Shown here: positions 9,640-21,478 of the stretch, one piece after another
How positions within the stretch are numbered: position 1 is the stretch's first letter
How the letters are laid out: the number at the start of each line of letters is the position of its first letter
Assembly: GCF_033568475.1 (NCBI RefSeq)
Contig: NW_027331831.1
Span: 4,588,001-4,652,000, forward strand
Direction: 5' to 3'
DNA: 64,000 nucleotides
Source of the DNA: Henckelia pumila
Taxonomy: Eukaryota; Streptophyta; Magnoliopsida; Lamiales; Gesneriaceae
Translations under genes and position numbers: made by a program
Notes under the pieces: generated by a model
What the model was told of the DNA's origin: nothing
The model's input: only the letters and a program-made list of their open reading frames with translations
Database searches by the model: none

Positions 9640-12169
9640 GAATGGTATATCGACACTGGAGCGACACGACATGTCTGTGCTGACAAGGACTTATTCTCGT
9701 AGTATACTCCTATAAGTGGAAGAGAGCTCTATATGGGTAACAATGCGACTTCTAAGATCGTTGGCTTAGGCAAAGTGGTGATCAAGATGACTTCGGGAAA
9801 GGAGCTTACTCTTATTGATGTCCTTCATGTTTCGGACATACGGAAGAATCTTGTATCCGGTTCTAGGCTGGTTAAGGCCGGATTTAGAATAGTTTTTGAA
9901 GCTGGAAAAGTTGTAATCATGAAAAATGGACAGTTCCTAGGAAAATGATATATAGAAAAGGGACTGTTCAAAATGAATGTAATGACTGTACTTCGTGATC
10001 TTGAAAGTAATAAAGTTAATGCTTTGAATTACTTGGTTGAATGTTCTAATTTATGGCATACTAGATTAGGACATGTTAATTTCAACACTTTGAGAAAACT
10101 TGGAAAATTAAATCTTATTCCAAGGACTAAGATTGATTCAAACTACAAATGTGAAGTATGTGTTGAAGCTAAATTAACTAAAGTACCTTTTCACACAGTG
10201 GAAAGAAGTACAATACCTCTAGAACTAATTCACACTGATGTTTGTGATTTAAAGTTTGTGCAAACTAGAGGTGGGAAAAAGTACTTTATTACATTCATAG
10301 ATGATTGCACAAGATTCTGTTATGTGTTTCTTTTAAGAAGCAAAGATGAAGCTCTTGAAGCATTTAAGACCTATAAAAATGAAGTTGAAAATCAATTAGG
10401 CAAAAGAATCAAGAAAATTCGTAGTGATAGAGGAGGTGAATATGTTGCTCCGTTTGAAGAATTTTGCAATGAATCTGGTATTATTCATCAAACAACTGCT
10501 CCTTATTCACCACAATCTAATGGCATTGCGGAAAGAAAAAACCGTAATCTGAAAGAAATGATGAATGTCATGCTAATAAGTTCTGGACTTTCCCAAAACT
10601 TGTGGGGGGAAGCAATACTTTCGGCAAATCATATTCTTAACAAAATTCCACATAAAAAGAAGGATGAAACTCCTTATGAATTGTGGAGTGGACATAAGCC
10701 CTCATACAAATACTTGAAAGTGTGGGGGTGTTTGGCGAAAGTAGAAATACCGAAGCCAAAACAAGTAAAGATTGGACCTAAGACTGTAGATTGCATCTTC
10801 ATTGGATATGCAAACAACAGTAGTGCATATAGATTCCTAGTGCACAAGTCAGTGATTTCTGATATACATGAAAATACGATTATTGAATCAAGGAATGCTG
10901 CATTCTTTGAAAACGTCTTTCCTTGTAAAGAAGGAAAAGAAAAGAGCTCTTCCAAAAGAGTTCATGAATCCACTAATGAGGAAACTCATGAAAGTGAAAA
11001 ACCAAGGCGTAGTAAAAGAGCTAAGATAGCTAAAAATTTTGGTCCTGATTTTCTTAGTTATGCTATAGAAAATGATCCAAGGACCTTAAGCAAAGCGTTA
11101 TCTAGTTCTGACGCTCCACTTTGGAAAGAGGCCATAAAAAGCGAAATAGATTCCATCATGCAAAATCATACTTGGGAGTTAGTAGATCTCCCACCGGAAA
11201 GCAAACCGTTAGGATGCAAATGGATCTTAAAAAGGAAATACAAAGCTGATGGAACAGTGGAAAAATACAAAGCAAGGTTAGTGGCCAAAGGATTTAGACA
11301 AAAAGAAGGGTTGGATTTCTTCGACACATATTCCCCTGTTACGAGAATAACGTCTATTCGAGTACTTATAGCAATTGCTGCTTTAAATAATCTCGAAATT
11401 CATCAAATGGATGTAAAAACAGCATTTTTAAATGGTGAGTTAGAGGAAGAAATATATATGGCACAACCCGAAGGATTCATTGCTCCCGGTCAAGAAAAAA
11501 AAGCGTGTCGACTCATTAAATCATTGTATGAGCTAAAACAAGCTCCTAAACAATGGCATGAAAAATTTGACAAAACAATGATGTCAAATGGATTTAAGAT
11601 TAATGAGTGTGATAAATGTGTTTATATAAAAGGCACACATTACTCATATGTAATTGTTTGTCTATATGTAGACGACATGCTTATAATAGGTAGTAATCAT
11701 GATATCATCATGAAAACTAAGAAAATGTTAGATAAAACATTTTGATATGAAAGATATGGGAGAAGCAGACGTTATCTTAGGAATTAAGATAGTAAAAGCG
11801 ACTGAAGGAATTATCCTAACACAATCTCATTATATTGAGAAAGTACTTCGGAAATTCAACGCGTATGATGTTATGCCGTTAAGATCACCTGTGGATTTAA
11901 GTTTACATTTATCCAAAAATCGAGGTGAACCCGTATCTCAACAGCAATATGCAAGGATAATTGGGATTCTTATGTATATTACAAATTGTACTCGTCCTGA
12001 TATTGCATACTCAATAAATAAATTGAGTAGGTTTACAAATAATCCTAGTCATGATCATTGGAAAGCGTTAGAAAGAGTATTTAAATACTTAAAATACTCA
12101 ATGGACTATGGATTATATTATACCACATATCCTTCCGTACTAGAAGGATACTTTGATGCAAATTGGATA
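9640..12169 (+). pseudogene. Copia 2 pol region, left part (protease, integrase, RT)
   Basis: Fossil pol: protease WYIDTGATRHVC (about 9643-9678), GAG-pre-integrase [14 protein letters not shown], integrase core with HTDVCDLKF, a zinc-binding HxxxH/CxxC region and [13 protein letters not shown], then RT with [12 protein letters not shown]-like and YVDDMLI motifs, continuing toward RNase H until the hAT insertion at 12178. Confidence 0.92.
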
Positions 12170-12177
12170 TCCGACAC
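12170..12177. repeat. Target site duplication of the hAT element, left copy
   Basis: TCCGACAC, repeated exactly at 19192-19199. Eight-base duplications are diagnostic of hAT transposition. Confidence 0.97.
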
Positions 12178-12189
12178 TAGGGATGTAAA
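12178..12189 (+). repeat. hAT left terminal inverted repeat
   Basis: TAGGGATGTAAA, an exact inverted match to 19180-19191. Similarity continues more weakly inward (CGAGCCGAGCC against TGAACCGAACT). Confidence 0.95.
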
Positions 12190-12545
12190 CGAGCCGAGCC
12201 GAGCCGAACAGTATCAGGCTCGGGCTCGGCTCGTTTGGTATATTTGGAGGCTCGGGCTCGGCTCGAGCTTCAGCCGAGCTTTTGTAATAAAGCTCGGCTC
12301 GGCTCGTTCACTGAATATGTAAGCTCGGGCTTGGCTCGGGCTCGGCTCGGGCTCGGCTCATTTATCATATGGAACGAGCCTGGCTCGAGTTTGGCTCGTT
12401 AAACAAGCTCGTTTTCAAGCTCGCTGGCTCGTTTAACAGGCTCGTTAAGCAAGCTCGTATTATGGCTCGTTAAGTGGGCTTGGGCTTGGGCTTGGGCTTG
12501 GGCTCGGGCTTGGGCTCGGGCTCGGGCTCGTTTTCGAGCTCGTGA
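12185..12545 (+). repeat. hAT left subterminal GGCTCG array
   Basis: More than twenty GCTCG/CGAGC words in about 360 bp, mostly in GGCTCG orientation on the plus strand, with GGGCTT variants near 12476-12520. The right end carries the mirror image. hAT transposases (for example Ac with AAACGG) bind repeated subterminal motifs; that role here is inferred. Confidence 0.85.
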
Positions 12546-13586
12546 AACTTAAATACAAAATATAAATCTCTATATAAACTAAAATTAATTTTTTCTTAAA
12601 AAAATAAAATGAAAAACATAAATAAAACCGTAAAATTAATTATCAAATATATGTCATATGCAACAGTCCACTACAACGATACGCAAGAACAATATAACAT
12701 CATTACATTGTATATAAACAACCCAAATTAGAAAAACCATTAGAAAAGTGCAAACTGCATCTCAAATAAAAATTAAATCCATCCTGCAACCACCATTCTT
12801 CGCAACATCATCTCTAATAAAAATTAAAAATCATTATGCAATATAAAAAATAAAGTCACTATCACAAAGTAATATAAGCAAGCAAAAAATTGAATGCAAT
12901 CACCATTCTATGTCATCATAATTTCATAATTGGGTATATGGAACCAGGTAATTCAAATTAATTTAAGTATCATGTTATTCAAATTAATTTGTTCCATTTC
13001 GATCCACCTCTACTACTTTCTTGCCTCAAGTAGCATTGTTAAGGATTAGTGTTCCATATTGTTGAGATGGAATATATCGTTGCCACCACTGCCAAATGAA
13101 TACTTAAAATTAACCAAACAAAAGAATCAAAGAAACTATGCATCACCTAGGAAAACTGATATGGTGCACGTGTCACCAAAATTGCTCATACAGTCATACT
13201 TATATTTTGAACTCATTATCTTATTTTGTGCCTACAGATTATTTTAAAATTCAGTATGGAAACTTTGAAGCAAAATCTGCATTTGTTTGTGCAAATTTAC
13301 CATTTTGTTCAGCTCATTTCTATTGGAAGCAATCAGAAACATAAGACCAACTCCAACTCCAATATTGAAAGAGGCCCTCTTTTCCAATTCCTTCAATTTT
13401 TGATGATTTTCATGACTTTTTTAAGATTTTAATACTCAGTACTGACCACACATGTATATATATTACATGCTATACTTTTACATACATTATTATATATGTC
13501 AACAATACACTCAAAAAAATTAATTAAGGGTTTCTAAATTCATAAAAAAGCGTATAAAATAAATAAATTCAAAAAACAAATGAACT
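12546..13586. other. hAT internal noncoding region downstream of the transposase
   Basis: AT-rich; short plus-strand open frames near 13059-13432 have no recognisable product. It probably contains the transposase 3' UTR. Confidence 0.6.
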
Positions 13587-15935
13587 TCACCTCTCAAAGA
13601 CAATGAGCATTGTGAGCTTATCGCAGTTGATGATAATGTCATTAAGTGAAATGAATCTCTTTAAGTCCTGAATTTTCCTTTTGCATACAAGTACAAAAAT
13701 TCAAAATGTTAGACATGAATAATATAATTTAATAGAGCATAACAAATAATTAATAAAAATACACAATAAAATTAGAGATTGATCTACTCACCTTTTCTTT
13801 TCTCTTGATTTGGTAGCGGGCACGTAACCAATCTTCTGCACAAAGCAACATTTGAACCGTCTCTACTCCCAAATTGGCACGATATGTATCAATCACTCTA
13901 CCACCCGCACTGAACGCTGATTCAGAAGCTACAGAAGTTACTGGAATTGATAGTACCTCACACGCCATCCTTGACAAAATCCTAAACTTTAAGTTGTTCA
14001 ACTTCCACCATGACAATGCATCAAATTCATCATCATCTTCACAAAATACAACTCCTTCCTCAAAATACACTTCAAGTTCAGATTTCACTTGCTCCACACT
14101 ATCAACATTCTTAATATAGTTTGCAAATTGAGTCCTCACTTTACCCTTTCCTTTTCCACTAACAATACTTAGACCACTAGAAATTTCTTTTTGAGTACCA
14201 CTTGAGACATCATTTTCAGTGATATTTGTTTTGTGAGCCTCAACATATTCACTATATAGTGAACGCAATGTCTCACGAACTGTAATGATGTTCTCAATTG
14301 CATCAACTTCAGAATATATCTCTGGAAAACACCATTCAATCAACTTCATCTTATTCCTTGGATCTAATACAGCTGCTATAGATATTAACAAGTTACACTC
14401 ACCCCAATACTTATCGAATTTCCTCTTCATCTTATTTCTCATATCATTCATGAAACTGCCTTCACCCACATTTTTCTCGTTCAACAGCTTTTTTATGTTA
14501 TAAAGTTCAGGAAGAAACAAATTCGAAGTTGGATATTTTGAACCTGACAAATGTAGATAATTATATTAGACTTTCAAACAATAATTTTTTTTTATTAAGA
14601 AACAAGTTTCAAGTTGAAAATATTACCTGAAATGATGTGGGTAACTTCATTAAATTCTTCAAGAAAAGAACAAACGACACGAACTTTCTCCCAATCATCC
14701 TCACTTGGCAAAGAGTTATAACTAGCATCCCTTTGTTGATATCTTGGAAAGATATCTTTGAACTCTAGAGCAGTAGACAACATGCAATATGTCGCATTCC
14801 ACCTAGTGCAACAATCCATCACTAGTTTCTTTGAAGATAATTGCAACTGCTTTGCAATGTCACTGAAAATATTAATACGGGACTCCGAGGCAGATATGTG
14901 TTTCACACTCTCACGCACATTGGAAATTATATTTTGGATCTCCGAAAGTCCATCTTGTACCAAAAGATTCAAGATATGCGCACAACATCTGACGTGAAAC
15001 AATTTTCCACCAAGAGGAAGACTGTTTTTGTAAGAGAGATTCTCTTTGAGCATTCGAACAGCTACATCATTGTACGCAGCATTATCAACTGTGACTGTCC
15101 ACACCTTGTTTTCAAGTCCCCATTCAACCAAACACTTGTGTAACACATCACAAACAACAATTCCTGTATGAGGTGGAGGGACTTCACAAAAATTCAAATT
15201 TCGTTTCTGCAAATTCCAACTTGAATCCACATAATGACAAGTGACGACCATATATGAAATTTTTTGATCAGACCTCCATAAATCAGTAGTCACACTAACC
15301 CTGTTTACATCCTTTAGTTCTGCCAGTAATTTTTTCTTCTCTATTTCATAAGAACTGATAACATCTTTTTTGGTTGTGGCACGACTGATCTTTTGATAAT
15401 GTGGACTAGCATTTTTCATCAATAAGTTGAACAATTCATATTCTGCAAAGGCGAATGGTAATTCATGAACAATAATCATGTGAGATACAATTTCTCTGAT
15501 TTTTGCTTGATCATATTTGAAGTTATGCACCGCACTAATAGATTCTGTCTCCGATATGGTTGTCACTATACTTAGATTTTTCTGCCCTTTCTCACTAAGT
15601 TTCTTCTGCAAACAACCTTTACCATGCCTAAGTAAATGTGATGTAGGACCAGCCTTAGAATATGACATTTGACGTTTGCAATAAATACATTCAACCTTCA
15701 GCGACCCATCTGGAAGAACAATCTCTTTAAAATTAGTCCATACCGTAGATGTGCGTTTCCTTTTCTTTGGTCCATATGGACCGTCGTCCCCATCTTCCCC
15801 ATCTTCATTATTTTCAAGTTCAATCACATCCTTGCTTTTGGAAGTTTCATTGGCATCATTTGTACTTGGTTGAGCTCCTCCCACCACTGGAGTTGTGCTA
15901 GATTCTTGAGCAGATAATGTGTTTGGATTTGACAT
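13587..15935 (-). CDS. hAT transposase with BED zinc finger (zinc finger BED / RICESLEEPER-like)
   Basis: Mobilises the surrounding hAT element. My model has three exons: 15935-14627, 14543-13792 and 13667-13587, with GTAATA and GTGAGT donors and CAG acceptors, giving 713 residues in one frame. An acidic N-terminus is followed by a basic patch PKKRKR and a BED finger around residues 66-108 (CIYC at 83-86, H100, H104/C108). The catalytic core shows VTTDLWRS and VTVDNAAYND with the two expected aspartates. Exon 2 carries the C-terminal dimerisation domain (SWWKLNN, VTSVASESAFSAGGRVID, LLCAEDWLRARY), whose SESAF glutamate is the likely third catalytic residue. The last exon gives DLKRFISLNDIII and a stop. 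Length is normal for the family. The third exon is the least certain; without it the frame runs on a short way into the intron. Confidence 0.92.
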
Positions 15936-17988
15936 GTTTGGAGCTGATCAACAAAAATAACAGGGACTGGTGTTATCTACACATTTGCATAAACAAGGAA
16001 AGTCTATTCTAATTCCAACTGAAAATGGAGAAGAAATGCAGGAGTTTGTTACAGATCAAGCTCGCATGCGTCCCTGGCAACAATTTGAAAATATAAGATT
16101 TGAAAAATTAAAAAATCAAATATAAATTTATAAAAAGTGAAAATTAAAAGTTGATTTTTAAAACCGGTACATCGGAATGTCTACTGTTTTGCATATTCAT
16201 GGAATAATAATGTAGTTATTAGATAAATCAAATTTGTACAGGAGGTTTTGGAAGCTATATATTTGGGATGAGTGAAGAAATTACCAAAACATCTACTGAA
16301 GCTAATGATTAGTTGCCAAGTATGTTGCAAGGATACGATAATACCTCAAAATTTGAAAATATAAGATGACGCTACTCAAGGATACAACAATTATTAATGA
16401 CTGAAAATTTTAAATTTCTGCTAAAAAAACCACAGTTAAGAAAATACGATTCCCAAAAGCAAAAACAAATTCAGAGAAGTGATTTAAGACGAAAAAGGAA
16501 AAAAAAAAAACTTGCCAGAAACCGGAGAGAAAGGAATGAGTACGACTGAAAGAACAACCAATTTAATGCTTTTAGCCCAATTTATTTATCAATTAGTCCT
16601 CCGTGCACTTTACTAAAAACGATATAAAGAACATAAGATGGAAACCAAGAAAAGCCAGAAATAGCTCAAACATCGCAAAGAACAGGGGGCGACGATTTGA
16701 GCTTTGGGCCTAGATTCCTTAATATTTTTGTATTACAATGAAACCAAGGACAAGCTCTCACCTCTTATAGCTTCAGTCGATAGCTTTCTTGCTAATAAAG
16801 GTGGCGAATCGTGGCATTGAGAGGTTGTTAGGGTTTGGGGGAAAGGGGATCGCGTGAATTGGCTGGGAATAAGTTGAGAGAAAAGAAACTTACATGTGTG
16901 TCAATGTACGTATCTATGTATAGATATATTGATATGTATATATTTTCATAAATCAAATCTTTTGTATTTATTGTAGCTCTAATAATTATTTTATATTCTT
17001 AAAATTTTGATATTCAAAAATACGATTTTTTAAAATACGTTTGTAATGTTAACTAGTTGTTATAATTATCGGTAATTTTAAAATACATTAAAATATGTTT
17101 GTAATTTTGTACGTATTTAATATATCGGTAATTATTATAATTATGTGAAACAATTTCTGAAAATAAGTTGTTGTTTTTGAAGATTTATTCCACTCGCAAA
17201 TGATATATATGTCGTTGTCTGCAACTAAATTTTTGAAAATATTAAATTAAGTTTTGAAAATATTTTAACAAAAACTTCAGCCTACCACAAATTTATGGAC
17301 ACCTATATGGTGACTTAGTTTTAAAACATCATTCGACATAATAATTTTAATGATCACATAATAAACATCATATTATTTAACAAGACTGAATTCATATTTT
17401 TAACTTTTAAGTTTTAATCATAATAAAATATGATTTTATAATTTGTTTGATCATTGATAAGCTTATTTTTATTAACTATACCAATGAAATGATATTATTA
17501 TTCCACAAATTCTTTTAATTATATATAATGATTTAATTACCAATGTGTGATAAGATTTATATCATAATATTTTCATCTCAATTATATATACCTAATTTTT
17601 TCTTCATATAGATAAATAATATCATTAAAAGAAAATGTATAAAATTAATGAAAAAAATTGTTCCTATATTTTCATGGCTATATACATGCATGTATTTGTG
17701 TAAAAAAAAAAATATTAAATACAATATAAGTTATAAACCTATATACCTTACATTTGATTAGGGTTGTTTTATTTTGTTAATATAACCCGAAGTATGTCAT
17801 AAAATTAAAATTTAAAATAAAAAATATTATTTAATATTAAAATTTAACATTTTTGTGTTTTACCTTAAAGTTTTACTTGACAATCATGGACACCTAGTTG
17901 GTTAACAACTCATGTGGCAATAACCGATTGAATGTACAAAGTGTTACATTCATGTAAGTGCTTAAGATTGTTGTCCGTACGATACCTA

Positions 17989-18023
<35 letters not shown>

Positions 18024-18754
18024 TATTACTAAAACGTAATTACCAATAAAAGAAATAAACATAATCAAATATATGTTTTTTGGTTCAAAATTTCATATAA
18101 TATTATCACTATTTTTTTATTTTAACTACTTTTTGTGTGCAAAAATATTCACAAACGGTATAGATGCATGATAATGTATCTATTTTTTCTATAAAATTTT
18201 TTAATTTGATTAAATGTTATCATTATTTTTTAATTACACTTAATTTTTTTGTATCCATATATATGTGAAAATATCCATAAATTATATCTGTAATGAAATT
18301 ATGAATTTTGGTTCACAATTTGAAATTTGATCGAATATTATAATAATATAAAAATTTTATTTTTATATTTGATTAGATGTTATCACTTATCAGTAATTTT
18401 CTATTTATTACAATATACTAATTTTTGTTTTAAATTGAAAATTTGATATGATGTTATCACAATTTTATAATTTCAAACAAATGTTTCGTGTGCATATATA
18501 TGTAAAAAATATTAATAATTTTTACAATAATATTTTAAAAGCAAATAAATTTATTATATCATATCAATTCTTTTATATAAAATTTCAAATACAAATCAAA
18601 ATTTTATTATTTAAAAAACATAATTTTTTTCAAGGAATAATTAATTTAATTTTTAAAATATTATAAATTTAAATTTACTCAATGAGCATATAAATTACTA
18701 AACCAGCCGAGTTCGAGAAACTATATAAATTAATATATTTTCACAAGCCAACAA
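15936..18754. other. hAT internal noncoding region upstream of the transposase
   Basis: Very AT-rich, with no credible coding region. It should hold the transposase promoter and any 5' UTR exon; a possible acceptor (CATTTTCAG on the minus strand) lies near 16022. A (TA)n tract is at about 17992-18019. A 72-residue frame at 18448 is A/T-driven. Confidence 0.6.
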
Positions 18755-19165
18755 AATGAGTCGAGCCCGATCCAGAACCCGAGCTCAAGCTGACGAGCCA
18801 CTAAACGATTCAATCCCAAGCCCAAGACCGAGCTGGCAAGCCACTAAACGAGCCGAGCTCGAGCCCGATCTGACGAGCCACTAAACGAGCCGAGCTAACA
18901 AGCCATTAAACGAGCCGAGCTAACGAGCCATTAAACGAGCCGAGCCCAAGCCCGAGCTAACGAGCCACCTTACGAGCCGAGCTCGAGCTCGAGCTTCCGA
19001 GCCTATTAACGAACATGTTCGCGAGCTAACGAGCCAAACATCATTAATCTCGGGCTCGGCTCGTTAAAATTTTCGAGCTCAAAATTCAGCTCGGGCTCGG
19101 CTCAATAAGCTTAACGAACGAGTCCGAACGAGCTTTTTCACGAGCCGAGCTCCGAATAGCTCGCG
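18755..19165 (-). repeat. hAT right subterminal CGAGCC array
   Basis: Mirror of the left array: repeated CGAGCC, AAACGAGCC and GAGCTAACGAGCC words, denser toward the end. The higher-order spacing is irregular, unlike a satellite. Confidence 0.85.
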
Positions 19166-19179
19166 AACAGTTCGGTTCA

Positions 19180-19191
19180 TTTACATCCCTA
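19180..19191 (-). repeat. hAT right terminal inverted repeat
   Basis: TTTACATCCCTA, the exact inverse of the left end, followed by TCCGACAC at 19192-19199. Confidence 0.95.
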
Positions 19192-19199
19192 TCCGACAC

Positions 19200-19620
19200 A
19201 AAAGACTATAAGTCCACAAGTGGATATGTGTTCACCATCGGTGGAGGAGCTGTGTCGTGGAAATCCTCTAAACAAACTTGTATAGCTCGTTCAACTATGG
19301 AATCGGAATTCATAGCTCTAGACAAAGCGGGAGAAGAATCGAAATGGCTTCGTAATTTCCTAGAAGATATTTCGTGTTGGACGAAACCAGTGCCAGCAAT
19401 AATGATACATTGCGATAGTCAGTCGACTATAGGTAGGGCACAAAGTAGTATGTATAATGGTAAGTCAAGACACATACGTCGAAGACATAATACCATTAGG
19501 CAGTTGATCTCAAATGGAGTTATCGCAGTAGATTATGTAAAATCAAAAGATAACTTAGCGGATCCGTTAACAAAAGGTTTAGGGAGAGATCAAGTAAACT
19601 GCTTATCAAGAGGAATGTGA
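19200..19620 (+). pseudogene. Copia 2 pol region, right part (RNase H)
   Basis: Continuation of Copia 2 after the hAT insertion: [36 protein letters not shown] and a C-terminal [11 protein letters not shown], the standard Copia RNase H sequence order. The host element reading resumes directly after the duplicated 8 bp. Confidence 0.93.
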
Positions 19621-20184
19621 TTAAAACCTACAAAATTAAAGGATATTCATAACGGAAACCCAACCTTGTAGATTGGAGATCCCAAGATCTTGGTTCAATG
19701 GGAAAATCAAGTTATGAATGCTCGCATGCACTTAGAACTTTGTTCTATTCTCATTCCTAGGATAAAAGTGCAACCTGTGCAAGTAGCGAGATTAAGTTTT
19801 AACAAACTTTTAATGATTCCTATATTTCTTTAAGAAATAGAGTATGACAGGATACTTATATACTAGGAGGTCACCTATTTAAGTGTGAAGACGGGCCGCT
19901 TCAAACGAAACACTTAAGAATCCAAGATGTTGTCCAGGGCCAAAACGGACAAAACCATGAGAACAAATAAAGTGTGAGAAAAATTATTGTGTGAATACTC
20001 TTGTCTAGGTTTACATCAACGACTGAATAGTTCAAGACATCACGTTCACTAGGCAGCCTAGTAAATCCGATAGTATTTCACTAAGAAAGGTTCAAAGCCG
20101 CAAGCTACCTCTTTCCATATAATAATTTTCGTAAGAAACTCTGTTTTAGCATATGCATACATATTCGCATATATCACATTCATG

Positions 20185-20192
20185 TGGGGGAT
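20185..20192 (+). other. Polypurine tract of Copia 2
   Basis: TGGGGGAT immediately before the right LTR start at 20193; position and composition fit the family. Confidence 0.7.
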
Positions 20193-20637
20193 TGTTGAAA
20201 AATTTGTTATGGACAAATGGATGGTGAATGAGGCATTATGCTCATTGTCCCACATTGATAAAATGTGGGAATAAATTGCACTATATAATGTCAAAGTTTA
20301 TACAATGGGTTGGGGCCCCAATGGGTACCCATGTTTGTTAAAGGGAGTGAACCTAGTCTAGGCTAGGTTCGAACCATTAGCCACACGCGCGCGCGCGCCG
20401 CCGCCGTCGTCCGACCGGCCGGCTCGGCACGGCACGGGCGTGGGCTGGGCTGGCTTTGACATGAATATAACTTTTTTGGACAAAAATTAATTAAATATTT
20501 TATTTTGCTTCCCGAATCAGTGCAACCATCCAGCTCGAATCAGTGCAACTTTTCGTGTGAACGGGCACGACTTTTGGTCCGAAACAGTGCATCCTTTCGG
20601 CTGAACAGGTGCATCTCTTCAGACCGAACCATTGCAC
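20193..20637 (+). repeat. Right LTR of Copia 2, direct part
   Basis: Starts TGTTGAAAAATTTG and follows the left LTR up to the CCATTGCA word near 20637. Its GC-rich simple-repeat block (about 20389-20455) is shorter than in the left LTR. Confidence 0.9.
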
Positions 20638-21030
20638 TGTTTCGGACCAAAAGTCGTGCCCGTTCACACGAAAAGTTGCACTGATTCGAGCTGGATGGTT
20701 GCATTGATTCGGAAGCAAAATAAAATATTTAATTAATTTTTGTCCAAAAAAGTTATATTCATGTCAAAGCCAAGTTATATTCATGTCAAAGCCAGCCCAG
20801 CCTAGCCCAGCCCAGCCCACGCCCACGCCCACGCCCGTGTGGCTAATGGTTCGAACCTAGCCTAGACTAGGTCCGCTTCCTTTAACAAACATGAGTACCC
20901 CTTGGGGCCCCAACCCATTGTCTAAACTTTGACATTATATAATGAAATTTATTCCCACATTTTATCAATGTGGGACAATGAGCATAAAGCCTCATTCACC
21001 ATCCATTTGTCCATAACAAATTTTCCAACA
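20634..21030 (-). repeat. Inverted LTR segment closing Copia 2
   Basis: Reverse complement of the first part of the Copia 2 LTR, ending TTTTCCAACA. The junction with the direct part falls at TGCA, a self-complementary word present at both breakpoints. About 25 bases around TTATATTCATGTCAAAGCC occur twice near 20752-20792. Confidence 0.92.
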
Positions 21031-21152
21031 ATTTGCAGCAGCTCCGTGGACGTAGCCTATATTGGGTGAACCACGTAAATCTTTGGTGTTCTTGTTGATT
21101 ATTTTATTCCGCAATTATTATCATCATATTCGCTCCGACATAATCCATAACA
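21031..21152 (+). repeat. Right LTR of Copia 1, distal part
   Basis: ATTTGCAGCAGCTCC to CATAACA, completing the LTR interrupted at 7781; followed by the CATAT duplication. Confidence 0.93.
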
Positions 21153-21478
21153 CATATGTATAAGTTGGCACTTCCCTTACGATTTTACATATGTGTTTTG
21201 TATTCAGAAGTCTTTTGTCTTAAATATGGGGTTATTTTAAGTAATTTAATTAATTAGTTGGTGTGATATTTGGATATCTCTTGGCTTCCTCTCTTGACAA
21301 TTTTTTTTTTGTTTAATTACACGACGTCCAAAAGTGGGAAATGAACTCAACAAAACATAGTTTAAAAAAAAAATGCATGATGCTGATTCTATTTTTTTTA
21401 AAAAAAGCTAGAAAAACACAGCTTTTATGTGATGGTTTCTGACCCATGAAAAAATAATGCTTTCATATCAAAATATTT

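Larger units (their letters stand above)
12178..19191 (-). mobile_element. hAT-superfamily DNA transposon, apparently complete
   Basis: 7014-bp element inserted in the RNase H region of Copia 2. Its ends are TAGGGATGTAAA at 12178-12189 and the inverted TTTACATCCCTA at 19180-19191, flanked by the 8-bp duplication TCCGACAC. Just inside each end lies a dense array of GGCTCG/CGAGCC words (about 12185-12545 and 18755-19165) in mirror orientation, probably transposase binding sites. The only gene is a minus-strand three-exon transposase (13587-15935). The rest is very AT-rich. Exact duplications, good TIRs and an open transposase suggest recent insertion and possible autonomy. Confidence 0.95.
7782..21030 (+). 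mobile_element. Inner Copia LTR retrotransposon (Copia 2) with inverted terminal LTR
   Basis: Second Ty1/Copia fossil, inserted in the right LTR of Copia 1. The left LTR starts TGTTGGAAAA at 7782. The matching right LTR starts at 20193 behind a polypurine tract. It runs only part way, then passes into an inverted copy (about 20634-21030) ending TTTTCCAACA, so the outer ends are inverted rather than direct repeats. The host LTR shows only a 2-bp overlap (AT) instead of the usual 5-bp duplication. Interior: gag, protease, integrase, RT and RNase H in Copia order, with RNase H split by a hAT element. Broken, with a few further defects. Left and right LTRs differ by about 3-4% by eye over the first 200 bp, so it is young. 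Confidence 0.93.
4450..21152 (+). mobile_element. Outer Copia LTR retrotransposon (Copia 1), host of nested insertions
   Basis: Ty1/Copia-type fossil flanked by identical 5-bp target duplications CATAT (4445-4449 and 21153-21157). The left LTR is 4450-4901. The right LTR is split by the second Copia into 7440-7781 and 21031-21152. The element's own DNA is only about 3.4 kb, smaller than a typical autonomous Copia. Visible parts are gag with a CCHC knuckle, protease, part of integrase and reverse transcriptase; the order integrase before RT marks Copia. Broken, with a few defects beyond the insertion; probably a nonautonomous derivative. The LTRs differ by a few percent by eye, so it is relatively young. 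Confidence 0.95.

Noticed and set aside
12170-12322. Continuation of the Copia 2 frame into CGAGCC-rich sequence
   Set aside because: The frame simply reads into the hAT end; host element sequence stops at the target duplication.
18448-18666. 72-residue frame inside the hAT
   Set aside because: Phe/Asn/Ile/Lys composition of AT-rich DNA; no motif.
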